From Hespellia sp. (GTDB lineage Bacteria > Bacillota > Clostridia > Lachnospirales > Lachnospiraceae), in contig JAAVXR010000073.1 in assembly GCA_022790755.1 (NCBI GenBank), forward strand, positions 1 to 64,000: 64,000 bases of DNA. The letters are read 5' to 3'. Of the stretch, positions 15,407-25,104 are shown one piece after another. Numbering within the stretch: position 1 is the stretch's first letter; each line of letters opens with the position of its first letter. Under the pieces are notes generated by a model, which did not search any database, had not been told where the DNA came from, and saw only the letters and a list, made by a program, of their open reading frames with translations. The position numbers were made by a program, and so were the translations under genes.

Positions 15407-16207
15407 ATGAAGCAAAGCTCGAAGATGATTGCACGCTTGACACCAATACTTTCTTTATTTATATGTGTACTTTTTATTGTTTGTAGTGTCAGCGGGTTTC
15501 GCTTTTTGAAAAATCCTTTTACAAAGACCAGATCAAGGCCCGCAATCACCACCGCACCGTTTATGCCGATAAAGCAGTCAGAAACGGCCGCCAGATCTGC
15601 ACTCACAGAATGTGTTCCACAAAAGATAGATTTTAAAGCATGGCAAAACGTCAATCCAGACGTTTATGCCTACATCGAAATTCCAGGCACCACGATCTCT
15701 TATCCTGTCTTGCAGAGTTCCACGCAGGAAGAAGATTATTACCTGAATACCACCGTTGAAAAGAAGGCTGGACTGCCGGGTTCCATTTACACCCGCATGA
15801 TAAATGATCGAAATTTCACCGATCCCAACACCATTATTTACGGGCACGACATGGCAGACGGTTCTTATTTCGGAAGCCTGAAAGCTTACGTTGACCGTTC
15901 CTTTTTTGACAGTCACCGAGACATTTATATATATCTGCCAAACTGGCAGTTACATTATCAAGTGATTGCAGAAGTGGTCTATGATGATCGGTATATTCCC
16001 ATGCTCTATGATTTCAAAAGCGCGGATTCTGTAATCCCCTATATGCAGGATCTACAGAATATCCAGGAACCGGAGAATCAGTTTGCAGCGGATATCTCTG
16101 TGACCACCGGCGACAAATTGATTACGCTGTGTACCTGTATCGGAAATAGAGAAAATAATCGTCGATTAATCGTTGCAAAGTTAATGGACAAAAAATTAGC
16201 CAGATGA
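15407..16207 (+). CDS. Class B sortase
   Basis: Encodes 266 residues from the ATG at 15407, preceded by GAGGAGAGG. An N-terminal signal anchor spans ~11-31. The sortase barrel has catalytic H147 (IIYGHDM), C244 (ITLCTC) and R252/R253 (NNRRLIV). It is a membrane transpeptidase that cleaves a sorting signal and attaches a protein to peptidoglycan or to a partner. No sorting-signal substrate gene is visible nearby. It follows the YfhO gene on the same strand after an ~80-bp gap that contains a GCCGCC...GGCGGC-type hairpin. Confidence 0.9.
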   Translation: MKQSSKMIARLTPILSLFICVLFIVCSVSGFRFLKNPFTKTRSRPAITTAPFMPIKQSETAARSALTECVPQKIDFKAWQNVNPDVYAYIEIPGTTISYPVLQSSTQEEDYYLNTTVEKKAGLPGSIYTRMINDRNFTDPNTIIYGHDMADGSYFGSLKAYVDRSFFDSHRDIYIYLPNWQLHYQVIAEVVYDDRYIPMLYDFKSADSVIPYMQDLQNIQEPENQFAADISVTTGDKLITLCTCIGNRENNRRLIVAKLMDKKLAR

Positions 16208-16244
16208 GACTTGTATCACCCGCAAGTCTCATCTGACTTTTTTT
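16201..16244 (+). terminator. Strong rho-independent terminator after sortase gene
   Basis: A 13-bp perfect stem, CAGATGAGACTTG (16201-16213)/CAAGTCTCATCTG (16223-16235), is followed by ACTTTTTTT. It overlaps the sortase stop codon and separates it from the converging hydrolase gene. Confidence 0.88.
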
Positions 16245-16292
16245 GTATTTGATCTTCCAAATCTGTCCAAATCTCACTATACCTGTCAATCT

Positions 16293-17228
16293 TCAAGATG
16301 ACATTCTCTCTTCTATCCAATGATACAGGTCCTCATAGACCCTGTCACGATCCGTCTCATTAATCAATTCATGCCGATCTCCCGGGTATAACTGCAAGGT
16401 TACATCCCGCAATCCGGCGCGCTTATATTTCTCAAATACCTTGCGGACACCCTTTCCGAAATCTCCCACCGGATCATCACTTCCTGCCGCCATTAACACC
16501 GGAAGATTCTTGGGAATCATAAAAATCGCTTCTTTTCGTTTGATCTTCTGCATTCCCAGCATCATATTATAATAAGCATTGACCGTAAAAGTAAACGAAC
16601 ACAACGGATCTTTTACATATTCCTCCAGCTTCCGCATATCACTTGTCACCCAGTCTGCGCGGGTTTTCGCTGGTTTAAATTTCTTGTTGTATGCTCCAAT
16701 GGCCATTTTATCCACGAGCTTACTGCGATAATGCCAGCCTCGCAGAAGCGCTAGAAAACGACACAAGCCTCTCCCAAGCCGCAATGTTCCATTCGTGTGA
16801 TCTGCCGTAACCCCAAGCAGAATCACCCCCTGCAGCCCATTTCCATACAGTTGCATATATTGCCGGGACAACGCGGACCCCATACTATGTCCTAACAGAA
16901 AATAGGGCACATCCGAATACTTTTGGGAAGTTCTCTGCCGCAACATATGCATATCACCGATCAGACAGGTATTCCCATACCGATCACTGAAGTAACCATA
17001 TTCCGACTTACTTTGAATGGACTTCCCGTGTCCCAGGTGATCATTTCCTACCACATAAATGCCTTTCTCACACAGGAACTTCGCAAAGTCATCATATCGG
17101 TCGATATACTCTACCATGCCATGGCACAGTTGCACAACCGCTTTTACCTCGCCTTCTGGTTTCCATTCAATTGTATGAATCTCCGTATTTCCATCTTTGG
17201 AGGGATAATAAAATTCATCTTTTTTCAT
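16293..17228 (-). CDS. Alpha/beta hydrolase, monoacylglycerol lipase/lysophospholipase type
   Basis: Encodes 311 residues. The VQLCHGMVEYIDRYDDFAK oxyanion-hole region and GNDHLGHG motif are followed by the nucleophile elbow GHSMGS (S~118), an acid D near AAGSDDPVGD and an H near PGDRHELI. This is the PldB/MGLL-like pattern for hydrolysing monoacylglycerol or lysophospholipid esters. No signal peptide is seen, so it is probably cytoplasmic. It lies 16 bp downstream of citrate synthase and may be cotranscribed. Confidence 0.85.
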   Translation of the reverse strand: MKKDEFYYPSKDGNTEIHTIEWKPEGEVKAVVQLCHGMVEYIDRYDDFAKFLCEKGIYVVGNDHLGHGKSIQSKSEYGYFSDRYGNTCLIGDMHMLRQRTSQKYSDVPYFLLGHSMGSALSRQYMQLYGNGLQGVILLGVTADHTNGTLRLGRGLCRFLALLRGWHYRSKLVDKMAIGAYNKKFKPAKTRADWVTSDMRKLEEYVKDPLCSFTFTVNAYYNMMLGMQKIKRKEAIFMIPKNLPVLMAAGSDDPVGDFGKGVRKVFEKYKRAGLRDVTLQLYPGDRHELINETDRDRVYEDLYHWIEERMSS

Positions 17229-17244
17229 GACATAACGAGCCTCT

Positions 17245-18615
17245 TCATCTGTCTTCTAATTTCACATATTCCCTATATTCTGCAAGCGGCTTATAAGCCG
17301 GACGAATGATCTTATCGACGTTCTTCAACTCCTCCAGACGGTGCGCGCTCCAACCAACGATACGAGCCGTCGCAAAGATCGGTGTGTAAAGCTGCTGCGG
17401 CAAATTCAGCATGCTATATACCAAACCACTGTAGAAGTCCACGTTTGCATTTACCCCTTTATACATTTTACGCTTCTTTGCAATCACTTCCGGCGCCTTA
17501 CGCTCTACCATCTCATACAGTGCGTATTCCTTTTCGTATCCTTTCTCTTTGGCCAGCCGCTTTACAAACTTTTTGAAAATATCTGCACGCGGATCGGAGA
17601 TAGAATAGATTGCATGACCCATCCCGTAGATCAGCCCCTTCCGATCAAACACCTGCTTATCGAGCAATGCATTCAGGTATCTGCACACCTCGTCTTCGTC
17701 CTCCCAGTCTTTGACTGCCACCTTCATATCCTCGAACATCTGCGTCACCTTAATATTGGCACCGCCGTGCTTTGGTCCTTTCAGAGAAGCCATAGCCGCT
17801 GAAATCGTAGAATATGTATCCGTCCCGGAAGACGTCACCACGTGCGTCGTAAATGTAGAATTATTTCCACCGCCATGGTCCATGTGAAGCACCAGAGCCA
17901 TATCTAGAATCTGCGCCTCCAGCTTCGTATACTTCTGATTCTCCCTGAGCATCATCAAAATGTTTTCTGCGGTAGATTTCTCCGGCGTCGGTGCATATAT
18001 GTACAGATCCTGTCCTTTTCGGTAATTATATGCGTGATAACCATAAACCATCAGCATTGGAAACTGGCTGATCAGATTCAAGCACTGTCGAAGCACATTT
18101 GGAATCGAAGTGTCATCCGCCTTTTCATCATAGGAGTACAGATTCAAAATATATCGTGAAATATTATTCATCATATCTCGACTGGTAGCTTTCATAATGA
18201 CATCGCGCACAAATGTCGGCGGCAGTGAACGCCGTTCTGAGAGCATCTCGTTAAATTCTTTTAGCTGCGCTTCTGTGGGGAGTTCCCCAAACAAGAGTAA
18301 ATATGCCGTCTCCTCAAAGCCCGGATGTTTGGACGCCAAGAATCCCTTCACCAGATCCTTGATATTGTATCCGCGATAGTACAGATTCCCTTCACAAGGA
18401 ACCTCCTTCCCATTCACGACCTTCTTCGCGCAAACATCAGAAATATTGGTGAGTCCCGCAAGCACACCTTTTCCATTCAGATCCCGGAGTCCCCTGTTCA
18501 CTTCGTATTTGATAAATAATTCCTTATCTATCTCATTATTTTTCTCGCAAAGCGCCGCCAGTTCCTGAATCTTTGGCGTATTCTCAAACAAAATTCTTTC
18601 TCTTGATTCTGCCAT
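17245..18615 (-). CDS. gltA: Citrate synthase
   Basis: Encodes 456 residues. The active-site regions HMDHGGGNNSTF, GPKHGGAN and GMGHAIYSISDPRADI carry the substrate-binding and catalytic His/Asp/Arg residues. It condenses acetyl-CoA and oxaloacetate to citrate. Length is at the upper end of the family because of an N-terminal helical extension (~40 residues), as in many clostridial versions. No aconitase or isocitrate dehydrogenase gene lies nearby. A strong Re-type alternative enzyme is excluded by fold motifs. Confidence 0.93.
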   Translation of the reverse strand: MAESRERILFENTPKIQELAALCEKNNEIDKELFIKYEVNRGLRDLNGKGVLAGLTNISDVCAKKVVNGKEVPCEGNLYYRGYNIKDLVKGFLASKHPGFEETAYLLLFGELPTEAQLKEFNEMLSERRSLPPTFVRDVIMKATSRDMMNNISRYILNLYSYDEKADDTSIPNVLRQCLNLISQFPMLMVYGYHAYNYRKGQDLYIYAPTPEKSTAENILMMLRENQKYTKLEAQILDMALVLHMDHGGGNNSTFTTHVVTSSGTDTYSTISAAMASLKGPKHGGANIKVTQMFEDMKVAVKDWEDEDEVCRYLNALLDKQVFDRKGLIYGMGHAIYSISDPRADIFKKFVKRLAKEKGYEKEYALYEMVERKAPEVIAKKRKMYKGVNANVDFYSGLVYSMLNLPQQLYTPIFATARIVGWSAHRLEELKNVDKIIRPAYKPLAEYREYVKLEDR

Positions 18616-18718
18616 ATATGCTCTCTCTTCCTCACCGTACTTTATTCATTCATTTCAGCCTGATTGTATTATTATACTAAAAAATACTGTTTTATACAAC
18701 TTGTCAAGTATTAAATCT

Positions 18719-19621
18719 TTATGAATAGCTCTCATTTCCAGCTTTCCCCTCAGAAATCCGCGACAAATAGTTGCTTAACAATGCAAATTCTTCCAACGAG
18801 AGCGTCTCTCCCCGCACGGATTCTCCCCGCCCAAGCGCTGCCACAGCCTGCTCAAGTACATCTTTATCAAAATCCAGTTCTGCAGAATTTTTCAACCCAT
18901 TTACCAGCGTCTTTCGCCTCTGATTAAAAGAAGCCCGGATAATCCGAAACAGAAGTGATTCGTCTTCCACTTGTACCAAAGGTCTATCGTGTCGCGTCAA
19001 ACGGATGACCGCCGATCCCACTTTCGGCCTGGGCATAAAACAATTCGGCGGGACATTCGCCACAATATATGGCTTCGCATAGTACTGCACCGCCAAAGAC
19101 AAAGCTCCATAGTCCTTGGTCCCCGGCCCCGTCTGCATCCGTTCTGCCACTTCCTTCTGTACCATCACCGTAATGCTTTCTATTGGCACATGCTTTTCAA
19201 ACAATCCCATGATAATTGGCGTTGTGATATAGTATGGCAGATTTGCCACAACTTTGATCGGGCGTCCGGCATTCTTCTCCTCTACCAACCGTGTGAGATC
19301 CACTTTCAACACATCCGCATGAATAATTTCCACGTTATCAAATCCCTCCAGCGTATCCTCCAACACAGGAATCAACGCCGAATCAACCTCGATCGCAACA
19401 ACCTTTCCCGCTGCACAGGCCAGGTACTGTGTCATCGTACCGATCCCCGGGCCGATCTCCAGCACCATATCCTCTTCCGTAATCTGTGCGGAAGCTATAA
19501 TTTTGTCCAGCACATGCGTGTCGATCAGAAAATTCTGTCCGTATTTCTTTTGAAAATTAAAATGATACTTCTGGAGCACCGCAATCGTATTCTGCGGATT
19601 TCCAAGCGTCGGCTTCTTCAT
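18719..19621 (-). CDS. rsmA: 16S rRNA (adenine1518/1519-N6) dimethyltransferase RsmA
   Basis: Encodes 300 residues. Motifs visible are KKYGQNFLID, the SAM-binding VLEIGPGIGTMTQYL and catalytic NLPYYITTP. A KVGSAVIRL stretch and the C-terminal RRKTLVNGL segment are typical of KsgA. It dimethylates two adjacent adenosines in helix 45 of 16S rRNA during 30S maturation. It follows tatD on the same strand, an arrangement (tatD-rnmV-ksgA) common in Firmicutes; rnmV is absent here. Confidence 0.95.
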   Translation of the reverse strand: MKKPTLGNPQNTIAVLQKYHFNFQKKYGQNFLIDTHVLDKIIASAQITEEDMVLEIGPGIGTMTQYLACAAGKVVAIEVDSALIPVLEDTLEGFDNVEIIHADVLKVDLTRLVEEKNAGRPIKVVANLPYYITTPIIMGLFEKHVPIESITVMVQKEVAERMQTGPGTKDYGALSLAVQYYAKPYIVANVPPNCFMPRPKVGSAVIRLTRHDRPLVQVEDESLLFRIIRASFNQRRKTLVNGLKNSAELDFDKDVLEQAVAALGRGESVRGETLSLEEFALLSNYLSRISEGKAGNESYS

Positions 19622-19708
19622 AGACTACATATCTCCCTATCCTCATCTTCTACATTAGGATTCGGATGCCAAAAGGTATTTTCTCAAAGCTCACTTCTCA
19701 GCTCTCTT

Positions 19709-20473
19709 TCAGACAATCCCATAAATGCTTTTTGCATTTTCCGTTGTCACCCGCTCCACTTCCTCCTCTGTCACATCTTTCAGCTTGGCAATAGCCTGTA
19801 CTACATATCTCAGATTCAGAGAGGAGTTTCTTTTTCCACGGTTGGGTTCCGGTGCCAGATAAGGACTGTCCGTCTCCAGCACAATATTTTGCAGCGGCAC
19901 CGCTTGTACCGTCTCCTTCAATTTCCTTGCGTTCTTAAAGGTAACGACACCTCCAATCCCAAGCAGATATCCCATCTTCACATATTCCTTCGCCATCTCA
20001 ACCGAATAAGAGTAGCAGTGAATAATCGCTTTCATACCTTTTCCATACTGCCTCATTATCTCCATCGTGTCCGCGGCCGCATCCCGACTGTGGATATTCA
20101 CCGGCATGTTCCATTTTCTGGCCAGTTCAAGCTGACGAACAAACCACCGCTTCTGCTGCTCATGACTCTCCTGGTCCCAATAATAATCCAAACCAATTTC
20201 CCCCACAGCCACGATCTTCTCACACCCTAACAATCTCTCCATACGTGCAAAATTCTCTTCATTCATAGCGCCCACTTCATCTGGATGCACGCCGATCATT
20301 CCATACAGAAACGGATATCGCTTTGTCATCTCCAATATTTGATCCCAAGATTCAACAGACGCCCCCGCATTGACAATCGCTCCTACTCCATTTTCTTCCA
20401 TAGATCGCAGCAAGGCTTCTCTATCGGCATCAAACTGCTCATCATCATAATGTGCATGCGTATCTATAATCAT
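19709..20473 (-). CDS. tatD: TatD-family metal-dependent hydrolase/DNase
   Basis: Encodes 254 residues. The signatures are DTHAHYDD (metal His pair), GEIGLDYYWD, NIHSRDA, IHCYSYS and LVLETDSPYL. TatD enzymes are 3'-5' exonucleases/phosphodiesterases of the amidohydrolase superfamily. It is 87 bp upstream of rsmA. A GGAGGAAC motif precedes the start. Confidence 0.93.
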   Translation of the reverse strand: MIIDTHAHYDDEQFDADREALLRSMEENGVGAIVNAGASVESWDQILEMTKRYPFLYGMIGVHPDEVGAMNEENFARMERLLGCEKIVAVGEIGLDYYWDQESHEQQKRWFVRQLELARKWNMPVNIHSRDAAADTMEIMRQYGKGMKAIIHCYSYSVEMAKEYVKMGYLLGIGGVVTFKNARKLKETVQAVPLQNIVLETDSPYLAPEPNRGKRNSSLNLRYVVQAIAKLKDVTEEEVERVTTENAKSIYGIV

Positions 20474-20499
20474 AAGTTCCTCCCGACATTTATTATCTA

Positions 20500-22584
20500 C
20501 TATAGCACAAGATCATCTATTTTTTCAAATGTCTCCAAACTAAACGATTCGACCGCATTTCCCTCGGCCAGATATAACGTATCTCCAACATAAAGGCCGC
20601 GCAGATCATTTACATAGCCACCGAACACTTTATCCATCAGACATGTAAACCCTTTTTCTGAATCATAGGAATACAGATAATAATGCATCTGTTCCCCGTA
20701 TGCAGAAAATCCTATGAGATTCCGCTCAGAATCCACTAATACCGCCTTATAGTTATACGCAACATCCGTGCTATAAATCTGTTCCAATACTTCCTTCTGC
20801 ACTTCTCTGACATCCGCTGGATCTGTTATGTCAAACATAGACAGCTTCACTCCGTTGGTCACTCCCGCCATATCTGCATCCATCCCAATTCCGAGCAACA
20901 AACCATCTCCATACGGATGTAGATACTCTGAAAACCCTGGTATCTTCAAAGCGCCGAGAATCTTTGGCTTCTCCGGCTCCGACAAATCTACAGAAAACAG
21001 TGGGTCCACCTGCTGATAGGTGACAAAGTATCCCATATCCCCCATAAACCGCGCGGAATAAATGGTTTCTTCTGGAGCCAACTCCTCCACCTTTCCGATA
21101 ACCTCCAATTCATCATTCAGAACATACAACGCATTGGACGACGTCTGCATATCCGGTCCAGAATCCGAATCAAATAAAACAATCCTGTCATCATAATTTG
21201 CAATCGGTTCTACCGTCGTGACGATACGCAGATTTCCTTCGTATTCATCTATACAAAATGAATCTTTGACATATCCCCATATTTTTGCCTGCGCAATCCC
21301 TTTGAGTGTTCCTTTTTCATATCTAATTTTTCGGATAAATGTTTGATTGTACGCCTCTTTGTCGTCATAGACAGTCTCATAAATATAAATGTTATCTGGA
21401 CTAACATAACATGCACCGCCGGCGGAAAGAATCGCTTTGCTGTCCAACGCCTGATCTGGTTCCTCCATCGAAAAGGCCGTCACCACCAGAAACTGATTTC
21501 CCTTTGAAATCTTTGGCATATAAATGGAGTCCTTTTCCAGTGTCTTCCCCTGCACACAAGGAATATAACTATCTGTCGACTCCCGGGCAATTTCTCCACC
21601 TACATAATAGTTACTGAAAAGATACATAAAACCGTCCACAATCCGCACAGAGTCATAATTCCCACTTTGTCGGATCTTTCCGCAGTTCTTCGGACTGGCC
21701 GGATCGCTGATATCATATGTTTGAGCCACCGTATATTCCCGATACCCCGCGCCATATTCATCGTTGTTTGTCTCCAATTGCTCCGCTTCACTGTAGAAGA
21801 CTGTCAACCTTCCATCTTTGACATACAGTTCGTACACCTGCATTCCCGGTTCCAGCGAAATATTCCCGGACTCTTTCATTTTGGCTTCCCGAATGTCCAC
21901 GATTCGAATCCGATTTCCATTTAAAATATAAAGATAGTTTCCATCCGTTTTGACAATGTCCGCTTCTCCCACATCCTTTTCTCTCGTGTTCGTATCGGAA
22001 TAATCGTTTCCAGACTCCTTCGCCTCAGAAGCCACCTGTGCCATTTCCGGCGTCGCCTGAGAAGCCATATTTCCCCCGGTATCTGCTGAATCCATCGAGA
22101 ATTCCTCCGATGCAATGTCCTCTTTCACCGACTCACCCATAGCCTTCTCCAGCGCTTTGTCCCGGGTGCTATTTTGCTGTTCCCACATACGGCAAATAGC
22201 TTCATACACTTCATCATAGCTCTTTGCGGTTGAAAGCCCCGACTCTGCTACTTGATCCTCTGAAGCTTTTGCCACAGCTTGATCGGCCGACTCCTGACTG
22301 GCGCTTTCCGTCGATTTCCCATTTCCACCAAAACGGTTGATTCCAAGTATTGCCCCAAACACCAACACTACACTTGCCGCTATTGATGCGTATTTCAAAT
22401 ATCTCGCATGCGTTTTCTTTTTTTCATTCGACAGAACCGCTTCTATCCGATCTGGTTTCAGATTTTCCGGAATTTCCGCATCCTCCCATTCCTGTGAAAT
22501 CGCTTTCACAATCTGATCTTCTTCTTTTGTCAAATCTGATTCTATCCTTTTGTCTCTCATATTCTCCATATCTTTATGACTCAT
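20500..22584 (-). CDS. Membrane-anchored beta-propeller protein, probable anti-sigma factor
   Basis: Encodes 694 residues. The cytoplasmic N-terminus (~1-62, acidic, EEDQIVKAISQEWEDAEIPE) is followed by one membrane helix (~64-82) and a Ser/Glu/Ala-rich linker. The large extracellular part (~205-690) has repeated beta blades (YLYILNGNRIRIVDI, GDTLYLAEGNAVESF) and matches the secreted C-terminal beta-propeller family (COG4880). It overlaps the ECF sigma gene by 11 bp. Gene pairing and topology suggest the N-terminus holds the sigma factor until the propeller senses a signal. That role is inference. Confidence 0.8.
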   Translation of the reverse strand: MSHKDMENMRDKRIESDLTKEEDQIVKAISQEWEDAEIPENLKPDRIEAVLSNEKKKTHARYLKYASIAASVVLVFGAILGINRFGGNGKSTESASQESADQAVAKASEDQVAESGLSTAKSYDEVYEAICRMWEQQNSTRDKALEKAMGESVKEDIASEEFSMDSADTGGNMASQATPEMAQVASEAKESGNDYSDTNTREKDVGEADIVKTDGNYLYILNGNRIRIVDIREAKMKESGNISLEPGMQVYELYVKDGRLTVFYSEAEQLETNNDEYGAGYREYTVAQTYDISDPASPKNCGKIRQSGNYDSVRIVDGFMYLFSNYYVGGEIARESTDSYIPCVQGKTLEKDSIYMPKISKGNQFLVVTAFSMEEPDQALDSKAILSAGGACYVSPDNIYIYETVYDDKEAYNQTFIRKIRYEKGTLKGIAQAKIWGYVKDSFCIDEYEGNLRIVTTVEPIANYDDRIVLFDSDSGPDMQTSSNALYVLNDELEVIGKVEELAPEETIYSARFMGDMGYFVTYQQVDPLFSVDLSEPEKPKILGALKIPGFSEYLHPYGDGLLLGIGMDADMAGVTNGVKLSMFDITDPADVREVQKEVLEQIYSTDVAYNYKAVLVDSERNLIGFSAYGEQMHYYLYSYDSEKGFTCLMDKVFGGYVNDLRGLYVGDTLYLAEGNAVESFSLETFEKIDDLVL

Positions 22585-23128
22585 GCAAACACTCCTTTCC
22601 CAGTCTTCCCTTCATTTTCTGAAGAGCTCTACTGCGTTTCGAACGCACTGTCGTTGGATTCAAAGACAATATTGTTCCGATTTCGTTGCTGTTGTATCCC
22701 CCGAATACAGAAAGCCCCACAATAGATCTTTCTTCCTCGGAAAGTTTCAAAAATGCATCCTGTACATCCTGATTTTCGGCATAATCTATTTCTGACGCTG
22801 AAATCTGATTTCCTGCCTCCTCCCAAGTCTGTCCGGAAAATTCTGCTTCCCTTTGGAGCGCTCTTAACCGCCTTTTACAACAATTGCTCAATATTTGAAA
22901 CATCCAGCTTCTAAAAGCCTCCTCTTTTCTGAGCTTTTTGATATTTCTGTATGCAGCAATCACCGCTTCGCTGACCATATCTTCCGCATCCTGTGGATGA
23001 CGCATCATGTAAAGTGCAAAGCGATACAAATCCTGATAAATCATGCTATACAGATGTGCAAATGCTTTTACATCTCCCCGACTGGCTTTTTGAATCCATA
23101 TTTTATCAGGCTCCTCATATCTGTACAT
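22574..23128 (-). CDS. ECF-type RNA polymerase sigma factor
   Basis: Encodes 184 residues. Sigma region 2 (LYRFALYMMRHPQDAEDMVS) and sigma region 4 (FGGYNSNEIGTILSLNPTTV) are separated by a short linker, with no region 3, as in extracytoplasmic-function factors. It overlaps its downstream membrane partner. GGAGGGACCCGG precedes the ATG. Upstream at about 23210-23236 a TGCAAC block and a GTAC block ~16 bp apart on the minus strand could be an autoregulated ECF promoter, which is weak evidence. Confidence 0.88.
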   Translation of the reverse strand: MYRYEEPDKIWIQKASRGDVKAFAHLYSMIYQDLYRFALYMMRHPQDAEDMVSEAVIAAYRNIKKLRKEEAFRSWMFQILSNCCKRRLRALQREAEFSGQTWEEAGNQISASEIDYAENQDVQDAFLKLSEEERSIVGLSVFGGYNSNEIGTILSLNPTTVRSKRSRALQKMKGRLGKECLHES

Positions 23129-23411
23129 CCGGGTCCCTCCCTTCTTAAGCCTTTTCCAGCTAAAATCCCTCTTTCACCGTTTAGAGCTCTATCACTATAT
23201 AGTCATATATAAGAGTACAAAAAAGAAAAAAGTGTTGCACTTATTTTATCATATCTTTATCGAGTCTGGTATAAATATACCCTGCAACGTACTCAAAAGC
23301 CAAAATACATGCTACGAAATAAGAGTTGCAGGAAATTGCATCATAACCTATAATCGTTTTATAAGGATTCAGTATCTTTTTTACACGAATTTTATGGAGG
23401 TGTTAAAGAAC

Positions 23412-24191
23412 ATGTCAGAACAAATGAAAGACAGAGTAGCCGTAATTACCGGAGGAAATCGCGGAATTGGAGAGGCCATCGCCAAAGCATTTGCCGAAGA
23501 AGGAGCAAAAATAGCGATTTTTGCCCGCAATGAAAAAGCTGGTTCCGAAGTGGTTCAGGCAATCACAGAAGCCGGCGGAGAAGCAAAGTTCTACAAAACA
23601 GACGTTTCCGATAAAACACAGATTGATCAGAATACAGAAATGGTTCTGAAAGATTTTGGGAAAATAGACGCCTGGGTAAATTCCGCGGGAATTTGTGATA
23701 TTGTTCCATTCCTGGACAGCGATGAGGCGCTGTGGGACAGAGCAATCAATGTGAATCTGAAAGGCGTGTTCCTTTGCTGTCAGGCTGCCGTAAAAGCGAT
23801 GCTCGAAAATGGAGGAACCATTGTAAATATTTCCTCCGTGTCTGGAAAGAAACCAAGTTCTTGGCAGACCGTATATTGTACAACAAAATTCGGAGTACAA
23901 GGACTTTCTCAGTCGATCGCCAAAGAATTTGCTGATACCAATATACGGATCAATAATATTTGTCCAAACGCAGTCTGGACAGAAATGTGGGACCAGAACA
24001 AATACGATTATGCCAGAAAAAGAAATATGAAACCGGAGGAAGTAAAACCTTACTTCGAAAATGCAACACCTATGAAGAGACTTGTGACGATGAAAGAACT
24101 CGCGGATGCCGCACTCTTCCTGTCAACGGATAAATCAAGCTACATGACGGGCCAGTCCCTAAATCTGAATGGTGGAGAAGTGATGGAATAA
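23412..24191 (+). CDS. Short-chain dehydrogenase/reductase, FabG-like
   Basis: Encodes 259 residues from the ATG at 23412 (GGAGGTG at 23396). The Rossmann motif is TGGNRGIGE, NSAG follows, catalytic Ser is in NISSVSG and the YCTTK motif gives Y-x-x-x-K. The C-terminus SYMTGQSLNLNGG is typical of classical SDRs. It uses NAD(P)H to reduce or oxidise a carbonyl or hydroxyl; the substrate cannot be told. It stands alone between two minus-strand units, so a role in fatty-acid synthesis is unlikely and sugar-alcohol metabolism is possible. Confidence 0.88.
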   Translation: MSEQMKDRVAVITGGNRGIGEAIAKAFAEEGAKIAIFARNEKAGSEVVQAITEAGGEAKFYKTDVSDKTQIDQNTEMVLKDFGKIDAWVNSAGICDIVPFLDSDEALWDRAINVNLKGVFLCCQAAVKAMLENGGTIVNISSVSGKKPSSWQTVYCTTKFGVQGLSQSIAKEFADTNIRINNICPNAVWTEMWDQNKYDYARKRNMKPEEVKPYFENATPMKRLVTMKELADAALFLSTDKSSYMTGQSLNLNGGEVME

Positions 24192-24213
24192 GCGCTCCAC
24201 TTGATCCCCTTTC

Positions 24214-25104
24214 TTAAAACAATACATGCAGCGCGTGATACTTAAGAGGAATCTCATATGACTTGTCTTTCGAACAGTCCATTCCCGTATCCCTCGCTGC
24301 ATGATCCATTCGAATCAGGATTCCATGAATCGCCCCTTCCAGATATGTTTCCAGATCGCCGCAATCCCCATAATATTCCAGCACAAATGCTTTTACAGTT
24401 TGCCTCACTGATCTCTCGATCTCGCACAATTCCGAATGTACAAAGATATCTTGTATTTTTTGATAGTCTTCTTCTTGAAATGCAACATCAGACAAAGGAA
24501 TTCCAGCTAACATGTGCCCAACAACGGATGTAAAAACAATTTCACATATATTTCCCATCTTCTCTCTGTATTGATCATCGTATCTGATCAATACCTTTAT
24601 TACATATGCAGTCGGAAACCTCTCTAAAAACATTTGCTCTAGTTCAATACATTTTAAAAACTCGTAAACCTTGTCGACTCCCCTATCATCAGAAATATCC
24701 TTCAGAACAGGATAATCCAGCGACACGATTTCATTTTGTGGATAAAATAAAACATCATACCATTTAAAAAACTCAGGCAATCCTTTCACAAAAGTATCGT
24801 ATAGACACTGATTTTCAAAATACCGAAAGCCCAGCAAAATTTTATGATATAAAGTCAGCGCTTTTTTCGTCTTTTCTTCCACATACATTTTGCCCCTCTC
24901 ATATGCCGCTTGCACAGAAAGCCCTTCTTTCGAAATCATGGAATTCTGGTGAAATTGTACCGACTCCTGTATACAGTACAGAACGGCTCCCATGAACTGC
25001 TCTGCTTTCTCATATGGGACCGAAGTGCTTTCCCCAGCAGTATATTTTTCCGCAAGTCTTCCCACAATTGGCAACAATGCTTCCATCTCGTAGTCCATCG
25101 CCAT
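24214..25104 (-). CDS. DUF6179-like protein
   Basis: Encodes 296 residues, helical and acidic, with a central WYDVLFYPQNEIVSLDYP segment that I recognise from DUF6179 proteins of Lachnospiraceae. It starts right after the stop of the DUF6323-like gene (adjacent, no gap), so the two are made together and may interact. There is no signal peptide or membrane helix. Function is unknown in the family. Confidence 0.7.
   Translation of the reverse strand: MAMDYEMEALLPIVGRLAEKYTAGESTSVPYEKAEQFMGAVLYCIQESVQFHQNSMISKEGLSVQAAYERGKMYVEEKTKKALTLYHKILLGFRYFENQCLYDTFVKGLPEFFKWYDVLFYPQNEIVSLDYPVLKDISDDRGVDKVYEFLKCIELEQMFLERFPTAYVIKVLIRYDDQYREKMGNICEIVFTSVVGHMLAGIPLSDVAFQEEDYQKIQDIFVHSELCEIERSVRQTVKAFVLEYYGDCGDLETYLEGAIHGILIRMDHAARDTGMDCSKDKSYEIPLKYHALHVLF

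Noticed and set aside
18971-20230. 419-residue plus-strand frame
   Set aside because: Spans the antisense of rsmA, the intergenic gap and tatD; His/Arg-rich shadow composition.
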